A stretch of DNA of 64,000 nt from Thermoanaerobaculia bacterium (GTDB lineage: Bacteria > Acidobacteriota > Thermoanaerobaculia > UBA5066), in contig JAJVIN010000028.1 of the NCBI GenBank assembly GCA_022071945.1, positions 226,038-290,037 on the forward strand, read 5' to 3'. Under the pieces are notes generated by a model, which worked only from the letters and a program-made list of their open reading frames with translations, searched no databases and was not told where the DNA came from. The first letter of the stretch is position 1. Each line of letters begins with the position of its first letter. The position numbers and the translations under genes were made by a program. This document shows positions 28,596 to 38,137 of this stretch, piece by piece.

Positions 28596-30589
28596 AAGCC
28601 GCCGTCGCCGCCGTCAACCAGACCCCTCTCGACTGGAACGGCAACAAGAAGAGGCTCGGGGCGGTCCTTGCCGAGGCTCGCGCCGAGAAGGTCAGCATCC
28701 TCTGTCTGCCCGAACTCTGCATCAGTGGCTACGGATGCGAGGACGCCTTTCTCAGCCGCGACGTCGTTCACAGATCCTGGCAAGTCCTGGCCGCTCTTCT
28801 GCCCGAGACTCGCGGGATGATCGTCTCGTTCGGCCTGCCGTTCCTCTTCCGCAAGGCCCTGTTCAACGCGGCGTGTCTCGTCGTCGACGGCAAGCCGGCC
28901 GGGATCGTGGCCAAGCGGTACCTCGCCGGAGACGGCATTCACTACGAGCCCCGCTGGTTCAAGCCGTGGCCCGACGACTTCAGGGCCGAGACCGAGTTCC
29001 TCTCACAGACTCTGCCCGTCGGAGATCTGCTCTTCGACTGTGGCGGAATCTCGATCGGATTCGAGATCTGCGAGGATGCCTGGGTGGCCACCCGGCCCGG
29101 CGCCGCCCTGGCCCGCAAGGGCGCCGACATCATCCTGAACCCCTCCGCCAGCCACTTCGCGTTTGGCAAGATGTCGATCCGGGAGCGCTTCGTCCTGGAA
29201 GGGAGCCGCGCCTTCGGCGTCAGCTATCTGTACGCCAACCTCCTGGGCAACGAGGCCGGGCGAGCCCTGTACGACGGAGGATGTCTGATCGCCTCGGGCG
29301 GCAGGCTCCTCGCCCGGGGGCCGCGCTTCTCTTTCGCCGACTACCAGCTGACCACGGCGGTCCTTGACGTGGACTCGACGCGGATGGCGCAGGCTCGGAC
29401 TGGCAGCTTCCGGCCCGACCTCACGGAGGAAGCCTCTCGGATTCCACGGCTCGACTTTCACTATCCCGAGATCGAGCCCGTCGACACGTTCCCAACTGTC
29501 CCACCGTGGGAGACGGGGACGTTCGTGAAGGAAGAGGAGTTCGCCCGGGCCGTCTCGCTCGCCATGTACGACTACCTTCGCAAGAGCCGCTCGAACGGGT
29601 TCGTGGTCTCCCTCAGCGGCGGGGCCGATTCCTCGGCCGCGGCCTGCCTGATCTCGCTGATGGTCGATTTCGGCACCCGTGAGATCGGGGCGAGGCGCTT
29701 TCTGGAAAAGCTGGGACGGCCGCAGTCAGCCGGAAGCCAGCCGTCCTCCGCTGAGATCGTGAGGGGACTCCTGACGTGCGTGTACCAGGCGACGGCCAAC
29801 AGCTCGGAGACGACGAGGAGCGCCGCGGAAGGTGTCGCGAACGCCATTGGCGCCGAGTACCTCGAGTTCCGAGTGGAGGACCTCGTCCAGTCGTATGTCT
29901 CCATGGTGAGCTCGGCGGTCGGACGGCCCCTCACCTGGCAGGAGGACGACGTCGCTCTCCAGAACATCCAGGCCCGCGTGAGGGCACCCGGAGTCTGGAT
30001 GCTCGCCAATCTGCGCGGTTCGCTCTTGCTAGCGACGAGCAATCGCAGTGAAACCGCCGTCGGCTACGCCACGATGGATGGGGACACGTGCGGCGGCCTG
30101 AGTCCGATCGCCGGGATCGACAAGGCCTTCCTGAGACGCTGGCTGTCGTGGCTGGAAACGGCCGGACCCGAGGGTCTGCGGCCGATTCCCGAGCTTTCCC
30201 TCGTGACCCGGCAGGCGCCGACAGCCGAGCTCAGGCCCGCCTTCGCTCACCAGACGGACGAGGACGACTTGATGCCGTACCCCGTGCTCGACGCCATCGA
30301 ACGGCTCGCGATACGGGACAAGGAGGCTCCCCTGCCCGTCTTCAGACTCCTGTGCGCCCGCTTTCCCGAGTACACGGTGGAAAAACTCGCCCTGTGGGTC
30401 GAGAGGTTCTTCCGCCTCTTCTGCCGCAATCAGTGGAAGCGGGAACGCTATGCCCCCTCGTTCCACCTCGACGACGAAAACCTCGACCCGAAGACGTGGT
30501 GCCGTTTCCCGATCCTCTCCGGAGGCTACGAGTCCGAGCTGGCAGAACTGAGGGCCTACGTTGCGGGCCTGACGAAGGGATCGTCCTAA
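28583..30589 (+). CDS. nadE: glutamine-dependent NAD+ synthetase
   Basis: Last step of NAD biosynthesis: amidates nicotinic acid adenine dinucleotide with ammonia taken from glutamine. ATG 28583, preceded by CGCGGAGG, overlaps the Nudix gene and gives 668 aa; an in-frame upstream extension from 28505 is rejected. The N-terminal nitrilase-type amidase has the Glu-Lys-Cys triad in LPELCISGYGCED, AKRYLAGDG and FEICEDAW. The synthetase half has the PP-loop SLSGGADSSAAACL and later TSNRSETAVGYATMDGD. The C-terminal helical part (VFRLLCARFPEYTVEKLA) is typical of the long bacterial form. The O-methyltransferase gene follows 9 bp downstream. Confidence 0.95.
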   Translation: MQLVKAAVAAVNQTPLDWNGNKKRLGAVLAEARAEKVSILCLPELCISGYGCEDAFLSRDVVHRSWQVLAALLPETRGMIVSFGLPFLFRKALFNAACLVVDGKPAGIVAKRYLAGDGIHYEPRWFKPWPDDFRAETEFLSQTLPVGDLLFDCGGISIGFEICEDAWVATRPGAALARKGADIILNPSASHFAFGKMSIRERFVLEGSRAFGVSYLYANLLGNEAGRALYDGGCLIASGGRLLARGPRFSFADYQLTTAVLDVDSTRMAQARTGSFRPDLTEEASRIPRLDFHYPEIEPVDTFPTVPPWETGTFVKEEEFARAVSLAMYDYLRKSRSNGFVVSLSGGADSSAAACLISLMVDFGTREIGARRFLEKLGRPQSAGSQPSSAEIVRGLLTCVYQATANSSETTRSAAEGVANAIGAEYLEFRVEDLVQSYVSMVSSAVGRPLTWQEDDVALQNIQARVRAPGVWMLANLRGSLLLATSNRSETAVGYATMDGDTCGGLSPIAGIDKAFLRRWLSWLETAGPEGLRPIPELSLVTRQAPTAELRPAFAHQTDEDDLMPYPVLDAIERLAIRDKEAPLPVFRLLCARFPEYTVEKLALWVERFFRLFCRNQWKRERYAPSFHLDDENLDPKTWCRFPILSGGYESELAELRAYVAGLTKGSS

Positions 30590-30598
30590 ACTCCCCAC

Positions 30599-31234
30599 AT
30601 GTCTCTTTGCCTTCCCGGTCTGGACGACTATCTCCTCTCCATGCTGCCCGAGCGGAATCCCGTGCTCCGGAAGATGGAAGCCGTGGCCCGCGAGCGGCGC
30701 ATCCCGATCGTGGGCCCCGCGGTCGGCCGTCTCCTCGCGCAGTACGTCCGGTTGATGCCGGCCCGCCGCATCTTCGAGCTCGGCAGTGCCATCGGGTACT
30801 CCACACTGTGGCTCGCCGAGGCCGCCGGTCCCGAGGGCCGCGTGTTTTTCACCGACGGGTCGGAGGAGAACGCCCGAATCGCGAGCGCCTACTTCGCCGA
30901 GGCCGGTCTCTCCGGCCGCATCACCGTCCTTACTGGCGACGCCCTCACGCTTCTCGATCAGACGCCAGGAGAGTTCGACCTGATCTTCAACGACGTCGAC
31001 AAGGAAGGCTATCCGGCCGTCTTCGAGAGGGCTCTTCCCAGACTCCGCCCCGGCGGACTCTTCATCTCCGACAATGTGCTCTGGAGAGGCCGTCTGAGGC
31101 TGCCAGAGAGCGAGGATGACGCCGAAACGGCGGCGATCCGTGCCTTCAACGCCGCTCTGTATGCCTCTCCCGATGTGGAGACCGTCCTTCTCCCGCTTCG
31201 AGATGGAGTGGCCGTGGCGCGCAAGATCCGCTGA
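30599..31234 (+). CDS. SAM-dependent O-methyltransferase (family 3)
   Basis: A 211-aa enzyme of the COMT-like O-methyltransferase family, which methylates catechol- or phenol-type hydroxyls. SAM motif: FELGSAIGYSTLWLAEA. Further family marks are GDALTLLDQ, DLIFNDVDKEGYPAVFE (metal-binding Asp) and GGLFISDNVLWRGR. Length is typical. It starts 9 bp after nadE, so it is likely in the same operon, but no metabolic link is obvious. The natural acceptor is not deducible. Confidence 0.88.
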   Translation: MSLCLPGLDDYLLSMLPERNPVLRKMEAVARERRIPIVGPAVGRLLAQYVRLMPARRIFELGSAIGYSTLWLAEAAGPEGRVFFTDGSEENARIASAYFAEAGLSGRITVLTGDALTLLDQTPGEFDLIFNDVDKEGYPAVFERALPRLRPGGLFISDNVLWRGRLRLPESEDDAETAAIRAFNAALYASPDVETVLLPLRDGVAVARKIR

Positions 31235-31311
31235 CGTTCACCCCTCACAGTGCCCTCCTTTCGCCGCGCCCGGAAGTGACTGTGCTATCTTCCGTAGTCA
31301 TAGGAGGCTTC

Positions 31312-31677
31312 ATGCCGAAGAACGTATTCGAACTCATCGATGACCTCATCTCGGGGCTCCAGCAGTTGAAAGACAGTCTGGCCCCTCTCTCCGCCCTCAC
31401 TGCCGCCGCCGCGCCCAAGGCGGCTGTGGCCCCCAAGCCCGCTGCTCCGAAGCCGGCCCGTGCCCCGCGCGCCCCGCGTAAACCCGCACCCGCCGCCAAG
31501 GCCCCGGCTGCTCCCGCCGCCAAGGCCGCCGCTCCGTCCTCGGCTCGCGCCCTGCAGGGCAAGTACATGGCCGCCGTCCGCGTCCTCTCCAAGGACAAGC
31601 AGGAAGCCGTCCGCCGCGTTCGCGAGCAGGAGGGCGTCGAAGCCGCCATCGCCTATGCCCGGAGCCTGAAGGGCTGA
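31312..31677 (+). CDS. small Ala/Pro/Lys-rich protein, possibly histone H1-like
   Basis: A 121-aa basic protein with a strong AGGAGG site just before ATG 31312. An N-terminal amphipathic helix (KNVFELIDDLISGLQQLKDS) is followed by about 50 residues of Ala, Pro and Lys repeats (units such as APKPA and APAAK), then an ordered C-terminus (ALQGKYMAAVRVLSKDKQEA, then VRRVREQEGVEAAIAYARSL). The low-complexity middle resembles bacterial histone H1-like or AlgP-type proteins; DNA binding is possible but unproved. A good terminator follows at 31702, so it is probably a monocistronic, well-expressed gene. TGTGCTATCTT about 31281-31291 may hold an extended -10. Confidence 0.75.
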   Translation: MPKNVFELIDDLISGLQQLKDSLAPLSALTAAAAPKAAVAPKPAAPKPARAPRAPRKPAPAAKAPAAPAAKAAAPSSARALQGKYMAAVRVLSKDKQEAVRRVREQEGVEAAIAYARSLKG

Positions 31678-31701
31678 AGCCCCGCACATCCGGAAAAGCC
31701 G

Positions 31702-31742
31702 AACCCCGCCGTCGACTCCGTCGCCGGCGGGGTTTTCTTCTT
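31702..31742 (+). terminator. intrinsic terminator after the Ala/Pro/Lys-rich gene
   Basis: A 10-bp stem AACCCCGCCG/CGGCGGGGTT with a 13-nt loop, followed by TTCTTCTT. Classic terminator; the convergent isoaspartyl-peptidase gene ends 20 bp beyond. Confidence 0.85.
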
Positions 31743-31762
31743 CCCGGCTGGAGGGACGCTCC

Positions 31763-33658
31763 TCAGCGTCCTGTCGCTGAATCCTCGCGCGTGAGCTTCA
31801 CCCAGGCCTTCCCGTCCGGCCCGATGTAGCCGTGGCCCATTCCCGTGGTGTTGAACTCGACCGCAATCGCCCCGTTTCCGTCCATGGCGATCACCCCGCC
31901 GTCACCGCCCGCGTTCTTCAGGACATCCATCACGACAGCGCGGCTGGCGTCTCCAATCGACGCCTTCGCGTATGTCACGCGGGCACAGATGTCGTGCGCC
32001 GCGGTGTAGCGGATGAAGTACTCACCGTGCCCCGTGGCCGAGACCGCACACCCGGGACCCGCGTACGTTCCGGCGCCGATCACGGGCACATCCCCGACCC
32101 GGCCGGGCCGTTTGTTCGTCATCCCGCCTGTGGAAGTCGCGGCGGCAAGCCGGCCCTCCTTGTCGAGCGCGACCGCCCCCACGGTGCCGTACTTCTCATC
32201 CGGGCTCTCGGAGAAGCTCCTCGGAGGCGAGGCCGGCGCCGGAGCCACATCTTTCTTCTGGGCCCTCTCCAGCGCGTCGCGAGCCTCCTGCGTGTCGAAG
32301 TAGCCGCTCGGCACGAACTCGATCGCGCCGTCTTCCTTCCCCAGCGCCTCCGCGCCTTCTCCGATCATCATGACGTGAGGCGACTTCTCCATCACGTACC
32401 TGGCCAGCCGGATGGGATTCCTGACAGTCTTCAGTCCCGCCACGGCTCCCGCCGCCAGGGTCTTGCCATCCATGATGGCCGCATCGAGCTCGTGAGTTCC
32501 GGCGCGTGTGAAGACGGCCCCTTTGCCGGCATTGAAGTGGGGGGAATCCTCCATGACCTCGACAGCCGCCTGTACGGCATCCGTCGCGCTCCCTCCGCAG
32601 GCCAGGACTCTGTAGCCGGCTTCCAGGGCCGCCTTCATGCCCGCCAGTCGAGCCGCGGCCGTCTCTCCAGTCAGAGTGGAAGAGGCAAAGTTGCCCGCTC
32701 CCGAGTGGACGAGAAGGCCCCAGTTCGCAACGGAGGCGGCGGGGGGCTGTCCGGACGTCTCTCCCGGAGTCTGCGGCGGACGCGGGAGGTTGACCTCCGC
32801 GGCGATCTGCCAGGGCCGTCCGACCCGGCGGCGATACACCCTGACAAAGTAGCCGGGCTCGCAGGCCTCGCGCTCGAACCTGCCGTAAGTGAAGCCGAGG
32901 TCGCCCGAACCCGAGATCCCGGCCGAGATCACCTCCCACTTCTTGACCGCCCTCTGTGAAAGGACTGCCTCGCAGACCGCGCTCTGGCCCGCGGCTGGCA
33001 TATGTCCGTCGCGCAGGAACCTCGCGTCCTGGGCATAGAGCCTTTGACAGGCTGTCTCCTTTTCCGAGGCCAGAGCGTTGCCCGAGGACAGATCGAGCCG
33101 CGCGAGATCTCTCTTTTCCCGCTCGTCACGGCCCAGAAACTCACTGAACGGAACCTTGTGGGCGGGTCCCTTTGTCAGAGGTGGATCGAGCGTGGCGACG
33201 GGACCCGGCACGTCGACGCCCGCATCGAGGAGAACGCGGTACACCCCGTCTGGCTGTCTCTTCCAGATCGAGAAGAAGGCCCCATATTGAACGAAAGGCT
33301 TCTCCTTCGAACTGTCGGTGAACCGCGACGGCCCCGTCGTGTATCCAATGTCTCCTTCGGCGGAGATGTCGGCGAACTCGGGGGCCCACTCGAGCTTTCT
33401 CTTGGATTCGTTCGGGGAAACGGGTCTTTCTGCGAAGGCCTTCTTCGTCCGGACCGGGTGAGGCTGAAAGTTCACCCCGTCGTCCGCGAAGAACTCGGTG
33501 AAGGCCTGCCGGATTCCCTTCACGCCGCAGGTCCTGGCGAATTCGCGTTCTGTCTCGACCAGCCTGTCGATCGGAAGCGCGGGCTCCTCGGCCGGGGCCG
33601 GCATGACCAGAAGAAGGATCATGGCGGCCGATGAAAGGGTGCAGTTCCAACTCTTCAT
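31763..33658 (-). CDS. secreted double-NTF2-like / isoaspartyl peptidase fusion
   Basis: A 631-aa exported protein (ATG 33658; signal region MKSWNCTLSSAAMILLLV). Two DUF4440/SnoaL-like NTF2 folds span about 30-150 and 180-292. A C-terminal Ntn-hydrolase of the plant-type asparaginase/isoaspartyl peptidase family starts near residue 313 with WGLLVHSGAGNF. Family marks are HFNAGKGAVFTRAGTHELDA and autocleavage at GTVGAVALD, making Thr492 the predicted nucleophile, then TSTGGMTNKRPGRVGDVP. The hydrolase would remove isoaspartyl residues or hydrolyse asparagine. I know no common architecture with two NTF2 domains in front. It converges on a terminator at its 3' side and lies just downstream of the ACAD gene but behind a hairpin. 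Confidence 0.87.
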   Translation of the reverse strand: MKSWNCTLSSAAMILLLVMPAPAEEPALPIDRLVETEREFARTCGVKGIRQAFTEFFADDGVNFQPHPVRTKKAFAERPVSPNESKRKLEWAPEFADISAEGDIGYTTGPSRFTDSSKEKPFVQYGAFFSIWKRQPDGVYRVLLDAGVDVPGPVATLDPPLTKGPAHKVPFSEFLGRDEREKRDLARLDLSSGNALASEKETACQRLYAQDARFLRDGHMPAAGQSAVCEAVLSQRAVKKWEVISAGISGSGDLGFTYGRFEREACEPGYFVRVYRRRVGRPWQIAAEVNLPRPPQTPGETSGQPPAASVANWGLLVHSGAGNFASSTLTGETAAARLAGMKAALEAGYRVLACGGSATDAVQAAVEVMEDSPHFNAGKGAVFTRAGTHELDAAIMDGKTLAAGAVAGLKTVRNPIRLARYVMEKSPHVMMIGEGAEALGKEDGAIEFVPSGYFDTQEARDALERAQKKDVAPAPASPPRSFSESPDEKYGTVGAVALDKEGRLAAATSTGGMTNKRPGRVGDVPVIGAGTYAGPGCAVSATGHGEYFIRYTAAHDICARVTYAKASIGDASRAVVMDVLKNAGGDGGVIAMDGNGAIAVEFNTTGMGHGYIGPDGKAWVKLTREDSATGR

Positions 33659-33686
33659 CCGTTCCCTCCAGGCAATGTCCTCTCTC

Positions 33687-33714
33687 AATGACAAGGGCGC
33701 ACCGGAGTGCGCCC
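33687..33714 (-). terminator. hairpin after the dnaK-ACAD operon
   Basis: An 8-bp stem GGGCGCAC/GTGCGCCC with a four-base loop, followed on the minus strand by TTGTCATT. It has only a weak T-run. It lies in the 100-bp gap between the ACAD stop and the isoaspartyl-peptidase start, the likely end of the long minus-strand operon. Confidence 0.5.
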
Positions 33715-33758
33715 CTGCCGGTCCTCCGCCCTCCCTTTCGGCAGGCGGGCGGTCCTTC

Positions 33759-34904
33759 CTAGTTCCGCTCGAAGATCTCCTTCGCGATGATCAACCGCTG
33801 GATCTGGCTCGTCCCCTCGTAGATCTGGTAGATCTTCGCATCACGCATCAGCTTCTCGACGGGGTACTCCTTCGAGTATCCGTAGCCGCCGAGGACCTGA
33901 ACGGCGTCGGTGGCCACGCGCATGGCCATGTCCGCGCAGAACGACTTGGCCATCGCGGCGAACTTGGTGTTGCGGCGCCCATTGTCGATCGCCCACGCGG
34001 CGTGCCAGACGAGAAGGCGGCCCGCGTCGATGTCCTTGGCCATGTCGGCGATCATGAAGCTGATCGCCTGGTGGGCCGCGATCGGAACGCCGAACGTCTT
34101 CCTCTCCTGGGCATACTTGACCGCCTCATCCATCGCCCGGCGGGCGAGGCCAACTGCTCCAGCGGCCACGGGTGGCCGCGTGTGGTCGAAGGCGCTCATC
34201 GCGATCTTGAAGCCGTCCCCCTCTTTTCCGAGAAGGTACTTCGCCGGAATCTTCACGTCCTCGAAGTTGATGGCCCTCGTGTCGCTCGCCTTCTGGCCGA
34301 GGTTCATCTCCTTCTTGCCGACGCTGATGCCGGGGAGATCGGCCGGGACGAGGAATCCGCTCATGCCACGGTGCTTCTTCGAGACGTCCGTGTAGGCGAG
34401 GACGAAGTACCAGCTCGCCACACCCCCGTTCGTGATCCACATCTTCGAGCCGTTGAGGACGTACTCGCCGCCAACGAGCTTCGCCGTCGTGCGGATGCCG
34501 GCGACGTCGGAACCGGCGCCCGGCTCGGTCACACAGTACGCGGCGAAGACGGGCTCCGCCGAGAGACGGCCCAGAAACTCCTTCTTCTGCTCGTCATTCC
34601 CCGCGACGATGACGGGCGCCGAGGCGAGGGCATTGGCTTCCATGGCGGTCGCGATCCCGGTGCAGCCGTACGCGAGCTCTTCCGTGATGATGCAGCCGTC
34701 GAGGACCGACAGGCCGAGACCGCCATACTCGGCCGGGATGTGGGTGTTCATCAGGCCGAGCTCCCAGGCCTTCCGCGCGATCTCTCGCGGGAATTCACCC
34801 GTCTCGTCGTGATGAGCCGCCTTGGGGATGATCTCTTCCTTGGCGAACTTGCGGGCGAGATCCTGCAGGCTCTGCTGTTCTTCGGACAGTGAAAAATCAA
34901 TCAC
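33759..34904 (-). CDS. acyl-CoA dehydrogenase
   Basis: FAD-dependent alpha,beta-dehydrogenase of acyl-CoA thioesters, 381 aa. GTG 34904 is preceded by AGGAGG five bases upstream and overlaps the SpoIID gene stop; the open frame to 35291 is an extension over that gene. Signature [18 protein letters not shown] and the MCAD/SCAD-type catalytic Glu in [13 protein letters not shown] are present, as are WITNGG and [19 protein letters not shown]. Chain-length class is probably short to medium by motif, but cannot be set. Last gene of the long minus operon. The downstream hairpin may end transcription. Confidence 0.93.
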   Translation of the reverse strand: MIDFSLSEEQQSLQDLARKFAKEEIIPKAAHHDETGEFPREIARKAWELGLMNTHIPAEYGGLGLSVLDGCIITEELAYGCTGIATAMEANALASAPVIVAGNDEQKKEFLGRLSAEPVFAAYCVTEPGAGSDVAGIRTTAKLVGGEYVLNGSKMWITNGGVASWYFVLAYTDVSKKHRGMSGFLVPADLPGISVGKKEMNLGQKASDTRAINFEDVKIPAKYLLGKEGDGFKIAMSAFDHTRPPVAAGAVGLARRAMDEAVKYAQERKTFGVPIAAHQAISFMIADMAKDIDAGRLLVWHAAWAIDNGRRNTKFAAMAKSFCADMAMRVATDAVQVLGGYGYSKEYPVEKLMRDAKIYQIYEGTSQIQRLIIAKEIFERN

Positions 34905-36918
34905 GCTGGCCTCCTGTTCCGCCCGAGGGGCCTGCTTCGGCCGGCTTGCCAGTCTCGGCGGGCGCGGACGGGTCTTTCGCGAGGCGGCTGACAGCCGCAC
35001 CTGAATAATAGTGCTCGAGGATCTGTCTGTACGTTCTTCCCGAAAGAGCCATGCCAAAAGATCCGTTCTGACAGAGTCCAACGCCGTGTCCCCACCCCCG
35101 GCCATGGAACGTGAAGACGGCTTCCCCCGTGGCGAGCTTGCCGGAAACCACGTTGAAGCCGTTTTCCGGCACCCCGAGAGAGAACCGGATCTCGAGCCCG
35201 GAGAGGAAGATCGTCTCCTTGTCGGTCGTGACCCGGGCCTCGATCGCCCGGCGCGAGGCGCCCCGTTGCCGGATCTCGATCTTCTCGACACGGGTCCCCT
35301 GCCGGCTCCCGTCGCGCTCCTTCATGCGGGCCATGATCTCCGTGCCCGTGAACCGCCTCGTCCAGAAACTCCAGGACGAGCCCCGGTCAAAGAGCGACTC
35401 GGGTCCGGACTCGAGGAGCACGACCGCGCTGACGACACCTCCCCGGCGGATCACCTTTGCCCGGTCGCCCGGATAGAAGGCGAGCACCCCCCGTTCCGTG
35501 TAGGACTCTCCCGCCGCCGCGAAGAGAACCGGCTCGGGCGAGAGTTTCCACACCTCCCTCCCCCTCGGACTCTTGACCAGGAGTTCCTCCCCGGGATTGA
35601 TCTTCAAGAGCCTCACGTCCAGCTCCTCGAGGTCGCCGAGGCGAGCCAGGACGCTGGCATAGAGGCCGGCGGCCTCCTCGGTCGTTAAAAGCCGCTTCAG
35701 AGGCAGGGGCCCCGCCCCCAGAAGGTCGAAGCGCTGCAAGATGGCCAGGGCGTTTCGCGAGGGTTCGGGCCAGTCGCGCGGAGCAATCTCCCGCTCGACC
35801 GGCTCGGTGAGGACGCCCGCATCCCCGAAGCCCGCCGCCAGGACGAGATCCTCGTAGACGGCTGCTGGCTGGAGAGTCTTCGGCCCGCCCCCGAGCGGGA
35901 GTCCGAGCCTTTCCCTCAGGGCGTTTCGGGCCGCGACGAGGTCGACATAAGCCGTGCCCGTCCGCGACAGCGACGCGAGAAGAGCCCGCCCGCGGATCGA
36001 GAGGAGCGACACCAGAACATCGCTGTTCTTCCGCTTCGAGGCCAACAGCTGAGGCTCCTCCCCGAAGCACGGGACGGACTTCAAGTAGGGGTATTTCGCG
36101 GCGTCGTAGCTCGGGAAGATGACCGAGACGTTTTCCGTCCGGCCTCCGCACGTCGACGTGAACAGAGCATCCGCCAGGTCGCCTTGCGCCGTGAGGACCT
36201 CGCCTGTGGTCTCCTCGACCGCCCGGTTCGTCAGCGAGTGCTCCACGGCGATTCCCTGGTAGACCTGGCACCGCGGGGTCGCGCAGAGGTCATAGCCTTC
36301 CGCCTTCCATTCCCCCTGATGCTTCATCGCGTAAGTCCGGGCGGCGACGGTCTGTGCCTTGAGCGCCTCGATCTCGTCGTAGACCCTCGGTCCCATTTCC
36401 GCCGGGACGACTCCTTTCAGGTAGTCCTCGAGATTCACCCGGTTGATGAGGTGAAGGAGCTTCCGGGTGCCCGTCTTGATGACGAAGAGGCCCCGATAGG
36501 GACCCTCTGTCGTCCGGAGAGTGAGCCCCGGCTCACGAGGAGCCACCACCACCGGGCCGGGCCCCTCCCTGACGAGACCGCCGGCCTTCATGGAGATGAC
36601 CCCGTCCTTCTCGGCCGAGAACGTCACGATCCCCTCGGCCTCCAGCCGCGCGTCGCCCCACTCCAGCAGATAGCGGCCCCGGGGAAGGGAAATCGAGGTC
36701 TGGTGAACGGCGAGAGAAACGTCCAGGGCAGGTTCGGGAATCAGGGGGAGCGGTGGCAACGAGGGGGCCGGGGGCGTGGGGGTGGGGGTGGGTGCCGGAG
36801 CAGGGGTCGCCTTCACCGAGGGCGGGACCAGCTCGACGGGGACCGGAGCCGGAGGAGGAGGCGGGCCACAGGCCACGACGGCCAACAAGGAGAGCGCCAC
36901 GCAGGCGGTTCGTCTCAT
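34897..36918 (-). CDS. SpoIID/LytB domain lipoprotein
   Basis: A 673-aa lipoprotein: [20 protein letters not shown] carries a lipobox with Cys17, then a long Pro-rich linker. The SpoIID domain is split. The first half ([46 protein letters not shown]) lies at about 160-290; its catalytic-site end ([21 protein letters not shown]) is near residue 620. About 300 residues are inserted between them, including a short helical stretch [20 protein letters not shown]. SpoIID proteins are lytic transglycosylases acting on denuded peptidoglycan. In non-sporulating bacteria LytB-type proteins modulate amidases. The ACAD and aminotransferase genes overlap its ends. Confidence 0.9.
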   Translation of the reverse strand: MRRTACVALSLLAVVACGPPPPPAPVPVELVPPSVKATPAPAPTPTPTPPAPSLPPLPLIPEPALDVSLAVHQTSISLPRGRYLLEWGDARLEAEGIVTFSAEKDGVISMKAGGLVREGPGPVVVAPREPGLTLRTTEGPYRGLFVIKTGTRKLLHLINRVNLEDYLKGVVPAEMGPRVYDEIEALKAQTVAARTYAMKHQGEWKAEGYDLCATPRCQVYQGIAVEHSLTNRAVEETTGEVLTAQGDLADALFTSTCGGRTENVSVIFPSYDAAKYPYLKSVPCFGEEPQLLASKRKNSDVLVSLLSIRGRALLASLSRTGTAYVDLVAARNALRERLGLPLGGGPKTLQPAAVYEDLVLAAGFGDAGVLTEPVEREIAPRDWPEPSRNALAILQRFDLLGAGPLPLKRLLTTEEAAGLYASVLARLGDLEELDVRLLKINPGEELLVKSPRGREVWKLSPEPVLFAAAGESYTERGVLAFYPGDRAKVIRRGGVVSAVVLLESGPESLFDRGSSWSFWTRRFTGTEIMARMKERDGSRQGTRVEKIEIRQRGASRRAIEARVTTDKETIFLSGLEIRFSLGVPENGFNVVSGKLATGEAVFTFHGRGWGHGVGLCQNGSFGMALSGRTYRQILEHYYSGAAVSRLAKDPSAPAETGKPAEAGPSGGTGGQRD

Positions 36919-38135
36919 CCAAGCTCCGTCCGGAAGAACTCCCCGAGTCTCCGGGCTCCTTCCACCAGCTTCCCGGGCGGCTCCTTGGCGAATGTCAGGC
37001 GCAGGAAGGGCCGTCCCTCCCCCTCCACGATGAAGGGCTCGCCTGGAACGTAGGCCACCCGCGCCTCGGCCACGGCCTTGGAGAGGAGGACCCTGCTGTC
37101 GAGCCCTTCGGGTAGCCGGCCCCAGGCGAAGAGCCCGCCCGCCGGATCAGAGAACCAGGTGCCCGGCGGAAAGCTTTCGCGGATCGCGGCCATCAGGATC
37201 TCCTTGCGATCGCGGTAGAACTCCCGCAGCCGCAAGAGGTGGGCGTCGTAGTCGTTGTGGGCGAGGTAGTCCTCCAGGACGGCCGCGTTGAACGTCGAGG
37301 AGCAGAGATCCGAGGCTTGCTTGGCAAGCTCGGCCTTTCTCACGAAATCAGACGGGGCATGAAGCCAGCCCACTCGCAGACCCGCTGACAGGGTCTTCGA
37401 AAAGGACCCGGCATAGACCGTGCGGTGCGGGATCCGGGCAGCGAGAGGCGAGAAATCGCCCCGGGCACTGGAATCGAACGAGAGCTCTCCGTAAGGGTCG
37501 TCCTCGAAGACGGCGAGGTCGAGCCTCTCGGCCGCGGCCGCCAGGGCCTCTTTTGCCTCGCCCGTCATCGAAAGCCCCGACGGATTCTGGAAGTTCGGGA
37601 TCGTGTAGAGAGCCTTCACGTTCCGTCCGGCTTCTCGAAGGGTCGCGACCGTCTCCTCGAGGTGCGCGATGTCGATCCCGTCCTCGTTCCGCCGAATCCC
37701 CTTCGGCACGGCCCGCCGCGCGGCGATCGTCACCAGGGCCCCGACGTAGGTCGGCACTTCCACGAGGACGACGTCTCCCGGATCGAGAAGGACCCGGGCC
37801 GCCAGGTCGAGGGCCTGCTGGGATCCCGTCGTGAGGAGAGTGCCGCCGGCATCGGTGGGGATTCCCTTTTTCTGGCTGCGCTCCGCGACTTTCTCGCGCA
37901 GGGGACCGAACCCCGCGGTCACGTCGTACTGCAGGACCCTCGAGGGCATGCCGGAGAGGACCCTCTGACACGACTCGAGGAGCGCCCCGGCCGGGAAGGT
38001 CTCGGGGTTCGGGACCCCGGCGGCGAACGAGATCACCCCGGGATCGTTGATGAGGGGGGCAAGGGCCCGGATGGCTGACGGGACGAAGGCGTTCGCGTCC
38101 TGGGAAAACTTGGGACCGAAAAGGGTGGTTGGCAT
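36915..38135 (-). CDS. PLP-dependent aminotransferase (LysN/2-aminoadipate type)
   Basis: Class I/II fold-type I aminotransferase of 406 aa. PLP-Lys lies in AGSFSKTLSAGLRVGW. Other family marks are GVISFAAGVPNPETFP, TTGSQQALDLAARV, TIPNFQNPSGLSM and EDDPYGELSF. These match the 2-aminoadipate/multisubstrate (LysN, aromatic/branched) subgroup rather than AspC. ATG 38135, with AAGG upstream, is chosen over TTG 38141, which overlaps the membrane-protein gene. Its stop overlaps the SpoIID ATG (ATGA). Substrate is not deducible. Confidence 0.9.
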   Translation of the reverse strand: MPTTLFGPKFSQDANAFVPSAIRALAPLINDPGVISFAAGVPNPETFPAGALLESCQRVLSGMPSRVLQYDVTAGFGPLREKVAERSQKKGIPTDAGGTLLTTGSQQALDLAARVLLDPGDVVLVEVPTYVGALVTIAARRAVPKGIRRNEDGIDIAHLEETVATLREAGRNVKALYTIPNFQNPSGLSMTGEAKEALAAAAERLDLAVFEDDPYGELSFDSSARGDFSPLAARIPHRTVYAGSFSKTLSAGLRVGWLHAPSDFVRKAELAKQASDLCSSTFNAAVLEDYLAHNDYDAHLLRLREFYRDRKEILMAAIRESFPPGTWFSDPAGGLFAWGRLPEGLDSRVLLSKAVAEARVAYVPGEPFIVEGEGRPFLRLTFAKEPPGKLVEGARRLGEFFRTELG

Positions 38136-38137
38136 TT

